From NCBI GenBank assembly GCA_947494335.1, contig CANLUT010000001.1:248001-312000 (forward strand): DNA of 64,000 nt. The letters run 5' to 3'. This DNA comes from Oligoflexales bacterium (GTDB taxonomy: Bacteria; Bdellovibrionota_B; Oligoflexia; Oligoflexales; RGVZ01). This document shows, one piece after another, positions 23,592 to 32,141 of the stretch; the first letter of the stretch is position 1, and every line of letters starts with the position of its first letter. A program made the translations under genes and the position numbers. Under the pieces are notes generated by a model. That model had not been told where the DNA came from, made no database searches, and saw only the letters and a list, made by a program, of their open reading frames with translations.

Positions 23592-24590
23592 AAAAACGAG
23601 AAGAGGGTGGTGGTTTTATATAACGGCCGCAACCGCTACATTCAACCGCCACCCTTTCCCACATCCGCGCACGTTGGGATTTCCCCAGTACGCCGTTAGA
23701 GTCGGCTCTCCTACTGGTGAAGCGTTCCTATAGATCCCAGGCGATTAAGTCTCTTCCTCCACGTTCACGCCAAAGGTATAGTTTGCTTTCACCCATAGCA
23801 CTTTTCAAAGCTAGCTCTAAAAGTGCCGCCGTACAAATGAGGTCAATATAGAATATGGCCTCACTTTACTCCTGAGATCCTCGCATCCTGTTAGGGATAC
23901 TTAGCCGATCTCAACTGCCCCACTTTTGAACCCATCTCTTGTTTCGCTCAACCCCGTGAGGAGTCTTGCTTGTCTCGAGATCGTTGTGCTGACTCCAGGA
24001 AGTCATCAGCACATTCAAAACTGGATCCGCGCTTTTCCACACACCCCTTCTCAACATGTCATCCCAAACCATCCCATCAAAAAGACTAACGAGTGCTTCA
24101 GTTCGGTGCTTCCCCGTTAATGCTAGCCTTCGTCCTGTTGGCATGGACTCGGCTCTTTTTTTCAATACGGCCCTCGTCTGCGGAGGGCCGCATCTGGGAC
24201 TTAAGGTTCGCTTTCGCTATGACCTGCTAAGTCGCCCCTGCTCTAAAGTCAGATCTCTTCAGAGCTGTTTGTAGCCAGCTGCCATTGATGTGGTCACCCA
24301 TATCATTGGTGGCCTTAGCTACGGTAGTAACCGAACAATTCTACCGGCGGATCTTTCATCCGCGGGAGTGTCTGGTTAGCATCGCTGCTTCCCAACACAT
24401 AAATCAGTAATGCATGCGCCGTGCCAATCGTAGCTCTCCAGCGCAAAAGATAAAAATTCCAATCATTCCGGCCAAAATTCAAGGATGAGTATTATTATAT
24501 CGCAAGACTCGCACCTCAAATTCTCGTGCTTTCGGGCAATTTGCGCCGCTTGGTGCGATCATCTCAATTGGTCAGAGTGCGATTGAAACG
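23592..24590. other. Gene-free, hairpin-rich insert; possible structured RNA or decayed intron/mobile element
   Basis: No convincing ORF on either strand in 1 kb. At least seven strong inverted repeats are visible: 23604-23615/23644-23655 (12 bp), 23798-23805/23819-23826 (8 bp), 23838-23845/23856-23863, 23874-23879/23907-23912, 23985-23994/24001-24013, 24168-24175/24183-24190 (CGGCCCTC/GAGGGCCG) and 24347-24352/24358-24363. This density is typical of a folded RNA (HEARO/omega RNA, group II intron remnant or another large RNA). No group II domain V motif was recognised, and orientation cannot be decided. Confidence 0.5.
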
Positions 24591-24599
24591 CGACGTGAG

Positions 24600-24616
24600 T
24601 TGGCGTGTAAATTGCT
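24600..24616 (+). promoter_or_regulatory. Sigma54 (-24/-12) promoter of the baeRF-like gene
   Basis: TTGGCGTGTAAATTGCT has GG and GC separated by 10 nt and good matches in both boxes. It lies 50 nt before the ATG at 24666. Confidence 0.75.
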
Positions 24617-24665
24617 CTCAAATTTTAGGTTGATTTAAACGCTGCAACGTAAAAGGGGGTTGGGC

Positions 24666-25823
24666 ATGGAATCGCGGTATCAAAATATTCTGACAGAGTT
24701 GGCGGGCAAGCGCGGAGGTCCCTGCTTGTCAATGTATCTAACAACCGCTGTGGGTAAAAACGGTTGTGATGAGACCATCCTCAGATTTAAAAACCTCAAG
24801 CGAAAAGCATTAAAGTCCCTGAATAGGGGCTACGATGATTCCGTGGTACATCAGTTTACGGACCGGCTGGAGAGGATCGAACACGACACGGAATTCTGGA
24901 GCTATCAAACGGGTGGTCTCGCGGTATTTATGACTCCCACCTATGAAAGGCTGGAGAAGTTGCGACGCAAGGTTGAGGATGAGGTCGTTGTCGCCGATAG
25001 GTTTTATATAAAGCCTTTGATGTACCTGTTTCAGACTTTGGATCAGTTTCTCGTTCTCGCCGTATCTATGAATCATGTAAAGCTTTATGTTGGAGATCGT
25101 GATCGACTCGAGGCTGAGGCGATCGATGATTTAAATCTTGCTTACAATCAGTTCTGGGGCGAGCCAAACGTCGATCGCCGTATGGCTGCCATGTCAGTTG
25201 CAGGTCATTCTGGTCCAAATAGTAAGAGCCGGGCCTTATTCCACAATTACGATGATGTGCATGCTCGTAGAAAAATCGATCTAAGCCGATATTTTTCAGC
25301 TATTGATGATGTGGTCTGCAAAGCTTTATCCGCTGGTTCATCTCTCCCGGTGGTCTTGGCCGCACTTCCAGAGCATCAAGATCTTTACCGAGCTCATAGT
25401 CACATAAAGCACCTTTTACCGAAAGGTATACTCGGAAACCCGGATGTGATGAGTGTGGACGATCTCCGGAACAAAGCTTGGTCGATAATCAAACCTCATT
25501 ACGAATTTATTTGTCAGCAGTTGGTCTCAGAGTATTCGAGCGCGGCTGTCACGGGAAGAGCGTCCGATCAGTTACATCAGATAGCTAAGGCACTATCTCA
25601 AGGGCGTGTGGGTAAGCTTTTAATCGAAAAGAATCGCATTATACCCGGCAAATTTGTTGCAGATCCTGGAGTGGTATTATTCGCCGATATTAATAATCCT
25701 CACATCAATGACCTCCTCGATGATTTTGCAGATGTTGTCGAGCAAAACTCAGGAACAGTCACCGTTCTTGCCAAAGACAAGATGCCAACTGATACCGGTG
25801 TCGCCGCTATTTACCGGTATTAA
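24666..25823 (+). CDS. Archaeo-eukaryotic release-factor-like protein (baeRF family; possible ribosome hibernation factor)
   Basis: 385 residues; a run of G precedes the ATG. 'CLSMYLTT...RFKNLKRKA' at the N-terminus and the eRF1-like middle ('FLVLAVSMNHVKLYVGDRDRLEAEAIDDL', 'KIDLSRYFSAIDDVVCKAL', 'LPVVLAALPEHQDLYRAHSHI') match bacterial baeRF proteins. Members of this superfamily, such as Balon, bind idle ribosomes in cold or starvation stress. The C-terminal domain ends 'NSGTVTVLAKDKMPTDTGVAAIYRY'. No GGQ hydrolysis motif is present, arguing against peptide release. The upstream sigma54 promoter and neighbouring Hsp20 fit a stress role. Confidence 0.75.
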   Translation: MESRYQNILTELAGKRGGPCLSMYLTTAVGKNGCDETILRFKNLKRKALKSLNRGYDDSVVHQFTDRLERIEHDTEFWSYQTGGLAVFMTPTYERLEKLRRKVEDEVVVADRFYIKPLMYLFQTLDQFLVLAVSMNHVKLYVGDRDRLEAEAIDDLNLAYNQFWGEPNVDRRMAAMSVAGHSGPNSKSRALFHNYDDVHARRKIDLSRYFSAIDDVVCKALSAGSSLPVVLAALPEHQDLYRAHSHIKHLLPKGILGNPDVMSVDDLRNKAWSIIKPHYEFICQQLVSEYSSAAVTGRASDQLHQIAKALSQGRVGKLLIEKNRIIPGKFVADPGVVLFADINNPHINDLLDDFADVVEQNSGTVTVLAKDKMPTDTGVAAIYRY

Positions 25824-25935
25824 TGGCTGGGTGACCTCTGTCAAGCTGCGCACATTTGTTACTTATGGGGCAAATGCTCAATGCATCAGTTTAAACAATT
25901 CAGAGCGTCGTCTACAGGTAAAGTATTTTGAGACT

Positions 25936-25952
25936 TGGCGTCACAATTGCAT
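25936..25952 (+). promoter_or_regulatory. Sigma54 (-24/-12) promoter of hsp20
   Basis: TTGGCGTCACAATTGCA has GG (25938-25939) and GC (25950-25951) 10 nt apart. It is nearly the same as the baeRF promoter (TTGGCGTGTAAATTGCT), suggesting shared control. About 60 nt upstream of the Hsp20 start. Confidence 0.78.
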
Positions 25953-26011
25953 GGTAAAGCACCCGCTGGGCACTCGGTCCTCGGAATAACGTTAATGTAA
26001 GGAGAATTCTT

Positions 26012-26494
26012 ATGGCTCGTGAGACAACATCATTAATCGGTTCACCATTAATATCCCCCCGTACCCCCTTGTTGCGCGGCCGCGATCTGTTTCGTGACTA
26101 CTCGCGGATGATGGATAATTGGCTCAGGGGACCAACAATACTTGAGTCGATGGAGGAGGAGTTCGTATCGCCTCGAGTAGACGTCGTTGAAGATGAGAAG
26201 ACGGTCGAGGTGACTGCTGACATTCCTGGTATTGACGAAAAAGACATCAAAGTTGAGCTTCGCAATGGCACACTTTGGATCGAAGGTGAGCGCAAGGAAG
26301 AGAAAAAATCTGAAGGGCGCAATTTCTTCCGGTCAGAGCGCTCTTACGGTTCCTTTGAGCGCGGCATTGGTCTTCCCTGTGACGTCGAGAAGGGCAATAT
26401 CGAGGCTTCGTTTAAAAACGGCGTTCTTAGAGTTGTCCTTCCAAAAACCAAGGAGGCTCGCGAGGAGGTCACATCTATCAAGATTAAGCACTAA
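26012..26494 (+). CDS. Small heat-shock protein, Hsp20/alpha-crystallin family
   Basis: 160 residues, AAGGAG before the ATG. The alpha-crystallin domain spans about residues 50-150 ('PRVDVVEDEKTVEVTADIPGIDEKDIKVELRNGTLWIEGER...FFRSERSYGSFERGIGLPCDVEKGNIEASFKNGVLRVVLPK'), with the conserved 'FKNGVLRVVLPK' near the end. It is a holdase chaperone that keeps unfolding proteins soluble. Monocistronic between its sigma54 promoter and a terminator. Confidence 0.95.
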   Translation: MARETTSLIGSPLISPRTPLLRGRDLFRDYSRMMDNWLRGPTILESMEEEFVSPRVDVVEDEKTVEVTADIPGIDEKDIKVELRNGTLWIEGERKEEKKSEGRNFFRSERSYGSFERGIGLPCDVEKGNIEASFKNGVLRVVLPKTKEAREEVTSIKIKH

Positions 26495-26516
26495 GTAACG
26501 CTGAATGATATGACAG

Positions 26517-26562
26517 CTCGCCCCATGAACTCTATTGGTTTGGAATCAGGGGCGGGTTTTTT
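26517..26562 (+). terminator. hsp20 terminator
   Basis: CTCGCCCC...GGGGCGGG (8-bp stem with one G-U pair, 24-nt loop) followed by six T residues. Confidence 0.7.
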
Positions 26563-26613
26563 ACGTGTTGATTTAAATCTGGCGCGGATGGTCGTTGTCC
26601 ATGCCAAGACCCT

Positions 26614-29073
26614 CTAGCCTTTGGCAACGGCAATCACAGTCACACCATCGCCACCTTCGCCACCTGTTCCTGGTCTGAACGTTATGTTGTAAGGGCAATT
26701 ATTTTTGAGCATCTGACGAATAGATATCTTTAAGCGATCACTTCCATGTCCATGGATGATCACAATAAAGCTTTCGCCAGCCAGCATGCTCTTGTCGATG
26801 AAATTTAGTGTCTTTTCCACAGCTGAATCGGCATCGGTTCCCCTGACGTCGAGTGTATTTTTTGGTGTTTGAGGGACGAAGTCTGGAACCTCAGGTTTGC
26901 TGGCAGTTGCCAGATTTACGCGATGCTGTTTACCAGATGGCGCTGCAGGTTTATCGGCAGCTCTTGTTTTGCGGAGATCAAGAATACCGACTCGCACCTT
27001 AATAATGCCAATCGCGACCTCGATAGGATCATTCGCGCTGGCACCCAGTTTAGAGATCACTCCTTCTTTACGCACAGGTAGGACATAAACATTAAGGCCT
27101 TCACGTAAATCCTCTGGATTGACGGGTGTACCCGGAAGCTCTGCTTGTGCTCCTGCACCGGCCATTTTGGATACGCTTGATTCGATCTCGCGTAGTTTCG
27201 TTTCCGCTTCCCGTTTTTTGTCGTAGGCACTCTTGGGGTCGACATGGCCCGTTCGTATCTCTTTTACGGCGTTGCGTAGTTCTTTTGCTTTGTCTTCAAA
27301 CTCACTTCGAAGTGTGTCCACTTCCGTTTCAAGTTTTGCAGCCACGCTGCGGGTAGCCTTGGCGCGCTGCTGCTCTAGCAAGTTACACTCTTGCTCCCAG
27401 CGCGATTTGGCAGCTTGGGCTTCCAAAAGCTCACGATCCAACTGACGTTTAAGGTCTTCGGACTGACGTCGCGCTGATTGCAGAGCCGAGACGGCCTCGT
27501 CCAAAGCGGTGTGGCTGCTGCCACGTAGTTGTCGAGCCCGGTCAATAATTGGGGTTGGCAGTCCCATTTGCGTCGCTAGCTCAAGTCCATAGCTTTGGCC
27601 GGGAACATCCAAAATCAATCGGTATGTAGGACGATAGGTTGATTCTTCGTATTCCATCGACGCATTACGGTAGCGATGATCATCAATGGCCAGGCTCTTT
27701 AGCCCATCGAAGTGAGTGGTCGCAATCGTCGTGACCTGCTGCGCTGCTAGATGCTCAAGTACTGCACGGGCAATGGCTGCGCCTGTTTGCGGTTCAGTTC
27801 CAGTCGCGAGTTCATCAAGGAGTACGAGGTCGGTTTGAGATGCGCCTTCAATAATTGGTTTCAGTCCCAAGAGATGTCCGCTGAAGGTCGATAAATTTGC
27901 CGTTATATTTTGGGCATCTCCCATTTCGAGATGAAGATTTTCAAAAATAAACATTTTCGATTCAGGTTCAGCTGGAATCAGCAGGCCTGCACGCGCCATA
28001 AGATGAAGGAGGCCTGTCGTCTTAAGGACCACTGTTTTACCGCCGGCATTTGGACCAGAAACAACCAAGATTTTTTGCGGAGTCGTTTGATCACTCTTCA
28101 GGATAATTGTGTTGGGCTCTGCTGTTTTCCCTGAAGGTGTTTTTATTAAGGGATGACGAGCTTCGATTAACTCAAGACAAGGAGTTTCGGATAAATGGAC
28201 GGCTCCAGCGTCAATTTCGACAGCTAAAGCGGCCTCTGCTGTCATGCGGTCGAGTTCGATCAGTTCCTGATAATTAATTTTGAGAGGATCAAGTTCGCGA
28301 GCAACGTGTGCGCTTAGCTCGCGAAAGATACGGATGATTTCCAGCTTTTCGGCCAAATCAATATCGTGGAGCTCTTGATTCAGGTGAGAGATCGCAGTTG
28401 GTTCAAGAAATAGGGTCTGACCTGAGTCAGACGTGTCGACAATGCTTCCCTTAACTCGGCCGCGGCCATCAAGGCGGATCGGAATGACGTACTTCTCGTG
28501 ACGAACCGTATAAAAATCGTCTTGAAGATAGTCCTGGACGTTAAGGTCATGCATTAGCCGCGTGATGGTCTCTTCGATGCGCTTACGCAGCGCGGTTTTT
28601 GCAGCCCGAATAGCAGCAAGCTCTTCGGAAGCGGTATCAAGAAGTGATCCGTCACTGGCGACAGACATCTCAATTGTTTGCAGTAATTTCGGTAGCGGAT
28701 AAAGCAATCCGCGAATTCTCTGCAGGCTCGATGACTTAGGTGCAAATGAGTTTGCAAACGACAAAACGCGTTTGGTTGATAAAAGAATTTCGACCACCAT
28801 GCGCAGGTCTAGCCCTTCGAGTAGTTGACCCTTTTCAGTGGCTTTGAAGACCTGATGTGGCTTTTTTAATTCACCGACGGGAGCTTTGTAGCCTGAGCGT
28901 ACGATGTCGCGCAAACTTGTAACCGATTCCCATCGGGACTTAATGCTGTCTTTACTGCGGTTTGGTTTGAGACTATGGCAGTCTTCGCGGCCTTCATCAG
29001 TTTGCGCATGATACGCCAAGCGCCCTGTCAGCAAAGACCATTCTAGTTTGTCTAAAACTCTTTCAATTCGCAA
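26614..29073 (-). CDS. mutS2: MutS2 family ATPase/endonuclease
   Basis: 819 residues, usual length for MutS2. N-terminal lever/clamp region, then the ATPase with Walker A 'VSGPNAGGKTVVLKTTGLL' and 'LVLLDELATGTEP' (Walker B/D-loop). A long coiled coil (about 515-630) follows, with a C-terminal Smr domain 'LDVRGTDADSAVEKTLNFIDKSMLAGESFIVIIHGHGSDRLK'. MutS2 proteins suppress recombination and, in Bacillus, rescue collided ribosomes through the Smr domain. TTG start; the ribosome site (GGGAG) is distant, so the start is moderately sure. Confidence 0.92.
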   Translation of the reverse strand: MRIERVLDKLEWSLLTGRLAYHAQTDEGREDCHSLKPNRSKDSIKSRWESVTSLRDIVRSGYKAPVGELKKPHQVFKATEKGQLLEGLDLRMVVEILLSTKRVLSFANSFAPKSSSLQRIRGLLYPLPKLLQTIEMSVASDGSLLDTASEELAAIRAAKTALRKRIEETITRLMHDLNVQDYLQDDFYTVRHEKYVIPIRLDGRGRVKGSIVDTSDSGQTLFLEPTAISHLNQELHDIDLAEKLEIIRIFRELSAHVARELDPLKINYQELIELDRMTAEAALAVEIDAGAVHLSETPCLELIEARHPLIKTPSGKTAEPNTIILKSDQTTPQKILVVSGPNAGGKTVVLKTTGLLHLMARAGLLIPAEPESKMFIFENLHLEMGDAQNITANLSTFSGHLLGLKPIIEGASQTDLVLLDELATGTEPQTGAAIARAVLEHLAAQQVTTIATTHFDGLKSLAIDDHRYRNASMEYEESTYRPTYRLILDVPGQSYGLELATQMGLPTPIIDRARQLRGSSHTALDEAVSALQSARRQSEDLKRQLDRELLEAQAAKSRWEQECNLLEQQRAKATRSVAAKLETEVDTLRSEFEDKAKELRNAVKEIRTGHVDPKSAYDKKREAETKLREIESSVSKMAGAGAQAELPGTPVNPEDLREGLNVYVLPVRKEGVISKLGASANDPIEVAIGIIKVRVGILDLRKTRAADKPAAPSGKQHRVNLATASKPEVPDFVPQTPKNTLDVRGTDADSAVEKTLNFIDKSMLAGESFIVIIHGHGSDRLKISIRQMLKNNCPYNITFRPGTGGEGGDGVTVIAVAKG

Positions 29074-29210
29074 AACTTAGGGGCTCCCGTTCTTCTATCG
29101 TGGGCCAATAGTTGTAGCACAGGGCTTTTAATTTTCCTTGGTACATTTTTGTTACTGTCCGATCGGCCAGCTGCAGTCTAACCCCTTGCAATGACTTGAG
29201 GGGGGTAATT

Positions 29211-29240
29211 TTGCTTGAAAAGCTTAAAATTATTTTATAA
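29211..29240 (+). promoter_or_regulatory. Predicted sigma70 promoter
   Basis: TTGCTT-18 bp-TTATAA in the divergent gap between mutS2 and the 238-aa lipoprotein gene, about 45 nt before that ATG. Confidence 0.4.
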
Positions 29241-29284
29241 AAAGTATACATCAAAATCAGGCAATCACCATAGAGGAGGGGAAC

Positions 29285-30001
29285 ATGCTCCCGAGAACAG
29301 TCACGCAGATATTGTTTTGCCTATTTTTCGTCTTCGTTGCTTGTAGTGAGCAGCAAAAGCCGAACGCGATTCTCAAAGATGGAGAGTCCGGTGAGGTCAC
29401 AGCGGCGTCAGCAATGGCGCGACGTAATTTAATCACGATTTCATTTACCAAGTGGGGTGACGTGATCGCTGTGGATACTGGTATGGCAAGCGCCGAAGTA
29501 AAGGATGGTCGCTGTCGATTCTCTAAGCCGCTCAAGGCTGATGAATCGACCCAGTGGAATCCATTCCAGATTTATTGGGTTATCTTCGACAGTCAGGCCG
29601 ACGTAAGAAATGGTCGTGAGCTGAGTGGTGTCTTCGCTGAAGACGAGTCGCACAAGGCAGACGCCGTTACACGAGCCGACGGTGCGCGTCCTCACGGATT
29701 CAGCTATTTAACTGAACGCGCTGCTGGCTTCGTTAATCTGTCACCAGTAACGATGCATGACGATGACGCCATGCTGCAAACCGTCTTGGACGTTGCGGGC
29801 CACAAAGCCGCTATAAAGGGTTATGCAGAGATGGTCGACGGTGCCTGCAAGACCCGCACAGAGGCTTGCCGCGGTGGTACGGAATGTTTCGAGAACGGAA
29901 CATTTTCTCCATTGGGTAACATCCATGTCGTTCAAAACATGGTCGGTATGCCAAGAACTGTAGAGCAAGAGCCTACAAATCGTCTTGCGCACGGCAAATA
30001 A
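29285..30001 (+). CDS. Lipoprotein of unknown function
   Basis: 238 residues after GAGGAGGGG. Signal peptide with lipobox 'FVFVAC' (Cys20). The mature sequence begins 'CSEQQKPNAILKDGESGEVTAASAMARRNLITISFTKWGDVIAVDTG' and has a late Cys-rich stretch 'DGACKTRTEACRGGTECFENG' that may be disulfide-bonded. No family recognised. Confidence 0.7.
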   Translation: MLPRTVTQILFCLFFVFVACSEQQKPNAILKDGESGEVTAASAMARRNLITISFTKWGDVIAVDTGMASAEVKDGRCRFSKPLKADESTQWNPFQIYWVIFDSQADVRNGRELSGVFAEDESHKADAVTRADGARPHGFSYLTERAAGFVNLSPVTMHDDDAMLQTVLDVAGHKAAIKGYAEMVDGACKTRTEACRGGTECFENGTFSPLGNIHVVQNMVGMPRTVEQEPTNRLAHGK

Positions 30002-30017
30002 GTCTCGACAATAGGCA

Positions 30018-30050
30018 AGACCCCATCAGATAACGATGGGGTCTTTTTTT
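30018..30050 (+). terminator. Rho-independent terminator
   Basis: AGACCCCATC-agataac-GATGGGGTCT with seven T residues: a perfect 10-bp stem 16 nt past the lipoprotein stop. The next gene starts within 20 nt of the T-tract. Confidence 0.9.
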
Positions 30051-30066
30051 GTCTGGAGAAGAAATT

Positions 30067-30663
30067 TTGGATCCGAAAACTATCGCTGTTTATGACGCCG
30101 AAACCAGTTCATTCATCGCTGATTGGATGTCGAGCACGCCTGCGATGGTGCGCCAGCTCGTCCACAAATATTTTGTCGCACCAGCCAGGATTATCGATAT
30201 TGGGTCTGGCTCTGGGCGTGATGTGGATTGGTTGATGAAGCAGGGATTTGAGGTCGAGGGCGTGGATGCGTCACAAGGATTGATCGCGTCTGCCCAATCC
30301 CGTTATCCGCAAGCAACCTTCCGCTATGATGTTCTACCCGAATTGCCAAACACTAAAACCTCAACATTCGACTATGCGCTTTGCTCTGCTGTTTTGATGC
30401 ATTTGCCTCGGCAAGATGTTCAGGCTGCTGTGAAAAATATTCTTCGCGTGATTAAATCTGGTGGCAAGCTTCTTTGCAGTGTCCGTCCGTCGAGACAGGC
30501 CAGTGAGCGTGAGGGTGACGGGCGTCTATTCACTGAGTTGACGTTGGGCGAGCTCGCGCAGTTTTTTATAGATCACGGATGCGTCTTGCTTGATTCAATG
30601 GAATCGGCAGCCGAGGGCTCAGACCGTCTCTGGCGCACCATTATTGTTGAGAAGAGTTGTTAA
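30067..30663 (+). CDS. SAM-dependent class I methyltransferase
   Basis: 198 residues from a TTG with GGAG 9 nt upstream; the ORF-track TTG at 30049 falls in the terminator T-tract. Motif I 'RIIDIGSGSGRDVDWLMKQGFEVEGVDAS' and 'FDYALCSAVLMHLP...KNILRVIKSGGKLLCSVRPSR' define a Rossmann methyltransferase of the Methyltransf_11/25 type. Substrate unknown. Confidence 0.85.
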   Translation: MDPKTIAVYDAETSSFIADWMSSTPAMVRQLVHKYFVAPARIIDIGSGSGRDVDWLMKQGFEVEGVDASQGLIASAQSRYPQATFRYDVLPELPNTKTSTFDYALCSAVLMHLPRQDVQAAVKNILRVIKSGGKLLCSVRPSRQASEREGDGRLFTELTLGELAQFFIDHGCVLLDSMESAAEGSDRLWRTIIVEKSC

Positions 30664-30688
30664 TCAGCCAGGACAAATCCGTTGGCCT

Positions 30689-30943
30689 TCAGATGTCTTC
30701 GTAATTGTCTTCACTTGTACGTTCATCCGGATTGGAGTCTACAGGCTCTTTGGTGGGCAGTCGGTACTCGTCACTGGCCCAAGCGGCAAGATCGCCAGTT
30801 TTACAGTTCTCACTGCAGAATGGGCGAAATGCATTTAGCTCACTATAAATTGAAAGCTTCCCACAATTAGGACAACTGACCTTACGTATGCGTGGACTTG
30901 AGCGTCCACCAGGTTTTGTACCGCCGTGTTCGTGTTCACTCAT
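30689..30943 (-). CDS. yacG: YacG-family zinc protein (DNA gyrase inhibitor)
   Basis: 84 residues from the ATG that overlaps the upstream stop (ATGA). The YacG signature is clear: 'KVSCPNCGKLSIY...FRPFCSENCKTGDLAAWASDEYRLP', with a four-Cys zinc site. E. coli YacG binds GyrB and inhibits gyrase. The N-terminal 20 residues (His/Gly-rich) and acidic C-tail are lineage-specific extensions. Confidence 0.88.
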   Translation of the reverse strand: MSEHEHGGTKPGGRSSPRIRKVSCPNCGKLSIYSELNAFRPFCSENCKTGDLAAWASDEYRLPTKEPVDSNPDERTSEDNYEDI

Positions 30944-31488
30944 TTCTTGTTCTCTCGCCGCCATTGTTCAGGAGATAGATAGTTCTTGAGTCCCCAAATT
31001 CCCGCTTTTCCAGATCTTGCCTTAGATTCTGCGTTCAAATATTTATCTTTGTCAATTCGTTTGGTTTTACCTTTGTAGGTTTCAGCCAGTCCAAGCTCGA
31101 GAAGTTTGATGTTGATGCACTCTTCGCCAACATAGATTTCAACGACCGGACGATTATATGGATCAAGGTCTACCTGGCGAATCTGTGTGTTTTTCTTCTT
31201 CACCACGAGATCACTTAGCGTATCACGCGACTGATGACCAAGTGGCTGTCCTTCGTTTTTTGGTTTGCGTGCGCTTTCCACCTCTGGGGCGTCAATCCCT
31301 GCCAGTCTCGCATTAAACCACAGGCCAGACTCTGTGACGACGCGGCAAGTGTCTCCGTCTCGACAGTGAGTGATTTCAGCAGGTGTTTTCTTATCGGGGT
31401 TGTCGTCTTTGTCAGACGCACGTAGTAAGCCGTTATAGATGATGGCGACCGTCATCATGATTATGATCGGAAGTGCGCGTATTGCCAT
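30940..31488 (-). CDS. Secreted staphylococcal-nuclease-like (thermonuclease) protein
   Basis: 182 residues with an N-terminal hydrophobic signal/anchor. SNase domain: 'CRDGDTCRVVTESGLWFNARLAGIDAPEVE', 'DPYNRPVVEIYVGEECINIKLLELGLAETY' and 'NAESKARSGKAGIWG'. The Arg and Asp/Glu residues of the family's active site are in place (RLAGIDAPE, R in DPYNRP). Predicted calcium-dependent nuclease in the periplasm or outside. Co-transcribed with yacG through a 4-nt overlap. Confidence 0.88.
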   Translation of the reverse strand: MAIRALPIIIMMTVAIIYNGLLRASDKDDNPDKKTPAEITHCRDGDTCRVVTESGLWFNARLAGIDAPEVESARKPKNEGQPLGHQSRDTLSDLVVKKKNTQIRQVDLDPYNRPVVEIYVGEECINIKLLELGLAETYKGKTKRIDKDKYLNAESKARSGKAGIWGLKNYLSPEQWRRENKK

Positions 31489-31586
31489 CTCTCGGTCCCC
31501 CTAGGTGATGTGGCGAGAGACTACGAAGAAAAAAATAATTTCTCAATTAACTTTAAAGGTGTGCTGTAGATGTCAGAGAAAGACAA

Positions 31587-31618
31587 ACTGCCACAATGCT
31601 GTCTAGTATTGTGGCAGT
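31587..31618 (-). terminator. Terminator after the PilZ-like gene
   Basis: ACTGCCACAAT-N10-ATTGTGGCAGT, a perfect 11-bp stem, followed on the minus strand by TTGTCTTTC. Located 29 nt past the minus-strand stop. Confidence 0.7.
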
Positions 31619-31646
31619 TCTTTTGATGTTCAATAGTTACAAACTG

Positions 31647-32054
31647 TTAGTCTAAATCTAGAACTTTTGCGGGAATCGCTTTTTCAAAAGTGGTGATGAG
31701 GCTCATCCACTCGACCTGGTCATTTTCGTCGCTGTGGATGACGCGCACGCCGTAATGGAGATTTTGATTCTCTGAAAATTTACGAACTACTTTTCCAAAA
31801 CAAGCAATGCGGCGCGGTTGACCGCGGAGCGTGGTCGTGAATTCAATTTCAAGAAGCGTATTTTCTATAAAAGGTGGCGTTTGACGCGCATTCGCGCACT
31901 GGAGAAGCATGCCGCTGCGGGAAAGATTGGCAACAGGCAGGTCATAGACAAGCTTTGTCCCAAGAGTCTTTGCCGAAACTTTTAGTTCCTGTGGGGGCGT
32001 AAACCGCGTTGCAGGGGGATTTTTTTCGATGATGATCGTGTCTTTATCTGCCAT
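31647..32054 (-). CDS. PilZ-like domain protein
   Basis: 135 residues. 'VANLSRSGMLLQCA' matches the (D/N)xSxxG half of the c-di-GMP-binding PilZ motif, and 'LLEIEFTTTLRGQPRRIACFGKVVRKFSENQNLHYGVRVI' matches the beta-barrel. The RxxxR half is not obvious before it, so c-di-GMP binding is uncertain. GGAGA precedes the ATG. Confidence 0.65.
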   Translation of the reverse strand: MADKDTIIIEKNPPATRFTPPQELKVSAKTLGTKLVYDLPVANLSRSGMLLQCANARQTPPFIENTLLEIEFTTTLRGQPRRIACFGKVVRKFSENQNLHYGVRVIHSDENDQVEWMSLITTFEKAIPAKVLDLD

Positions 32055-32141
32055 GGTTTTTTGTCTCCTATGAACAAAGATTCGGATGATTTACTGAACA
32101 TCTTGAAACGGCCTTGCGGCCAGAAACTGCAAGTACCCCAA

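Noticed and set aside
23911-24165. 84-aa minus-strand ORF as a real gene
   Set aside because: It lies in the hairpin-rich region, resembles no family, and has no ribosome site; probably an accidental frame.
23592-24590. Confirmed group II intron
   Set aside because: No domain V sequence, no reverse transcriptase remnant and no clear GTGYG 5' end in the right place were found.
26012-26494. RNA thermometer in the hsp20 leader
   Set aside because: Only a 4-bp pairing of TCCT with AGGA could be drawn, too weak to claim a ROSE or fourU element.
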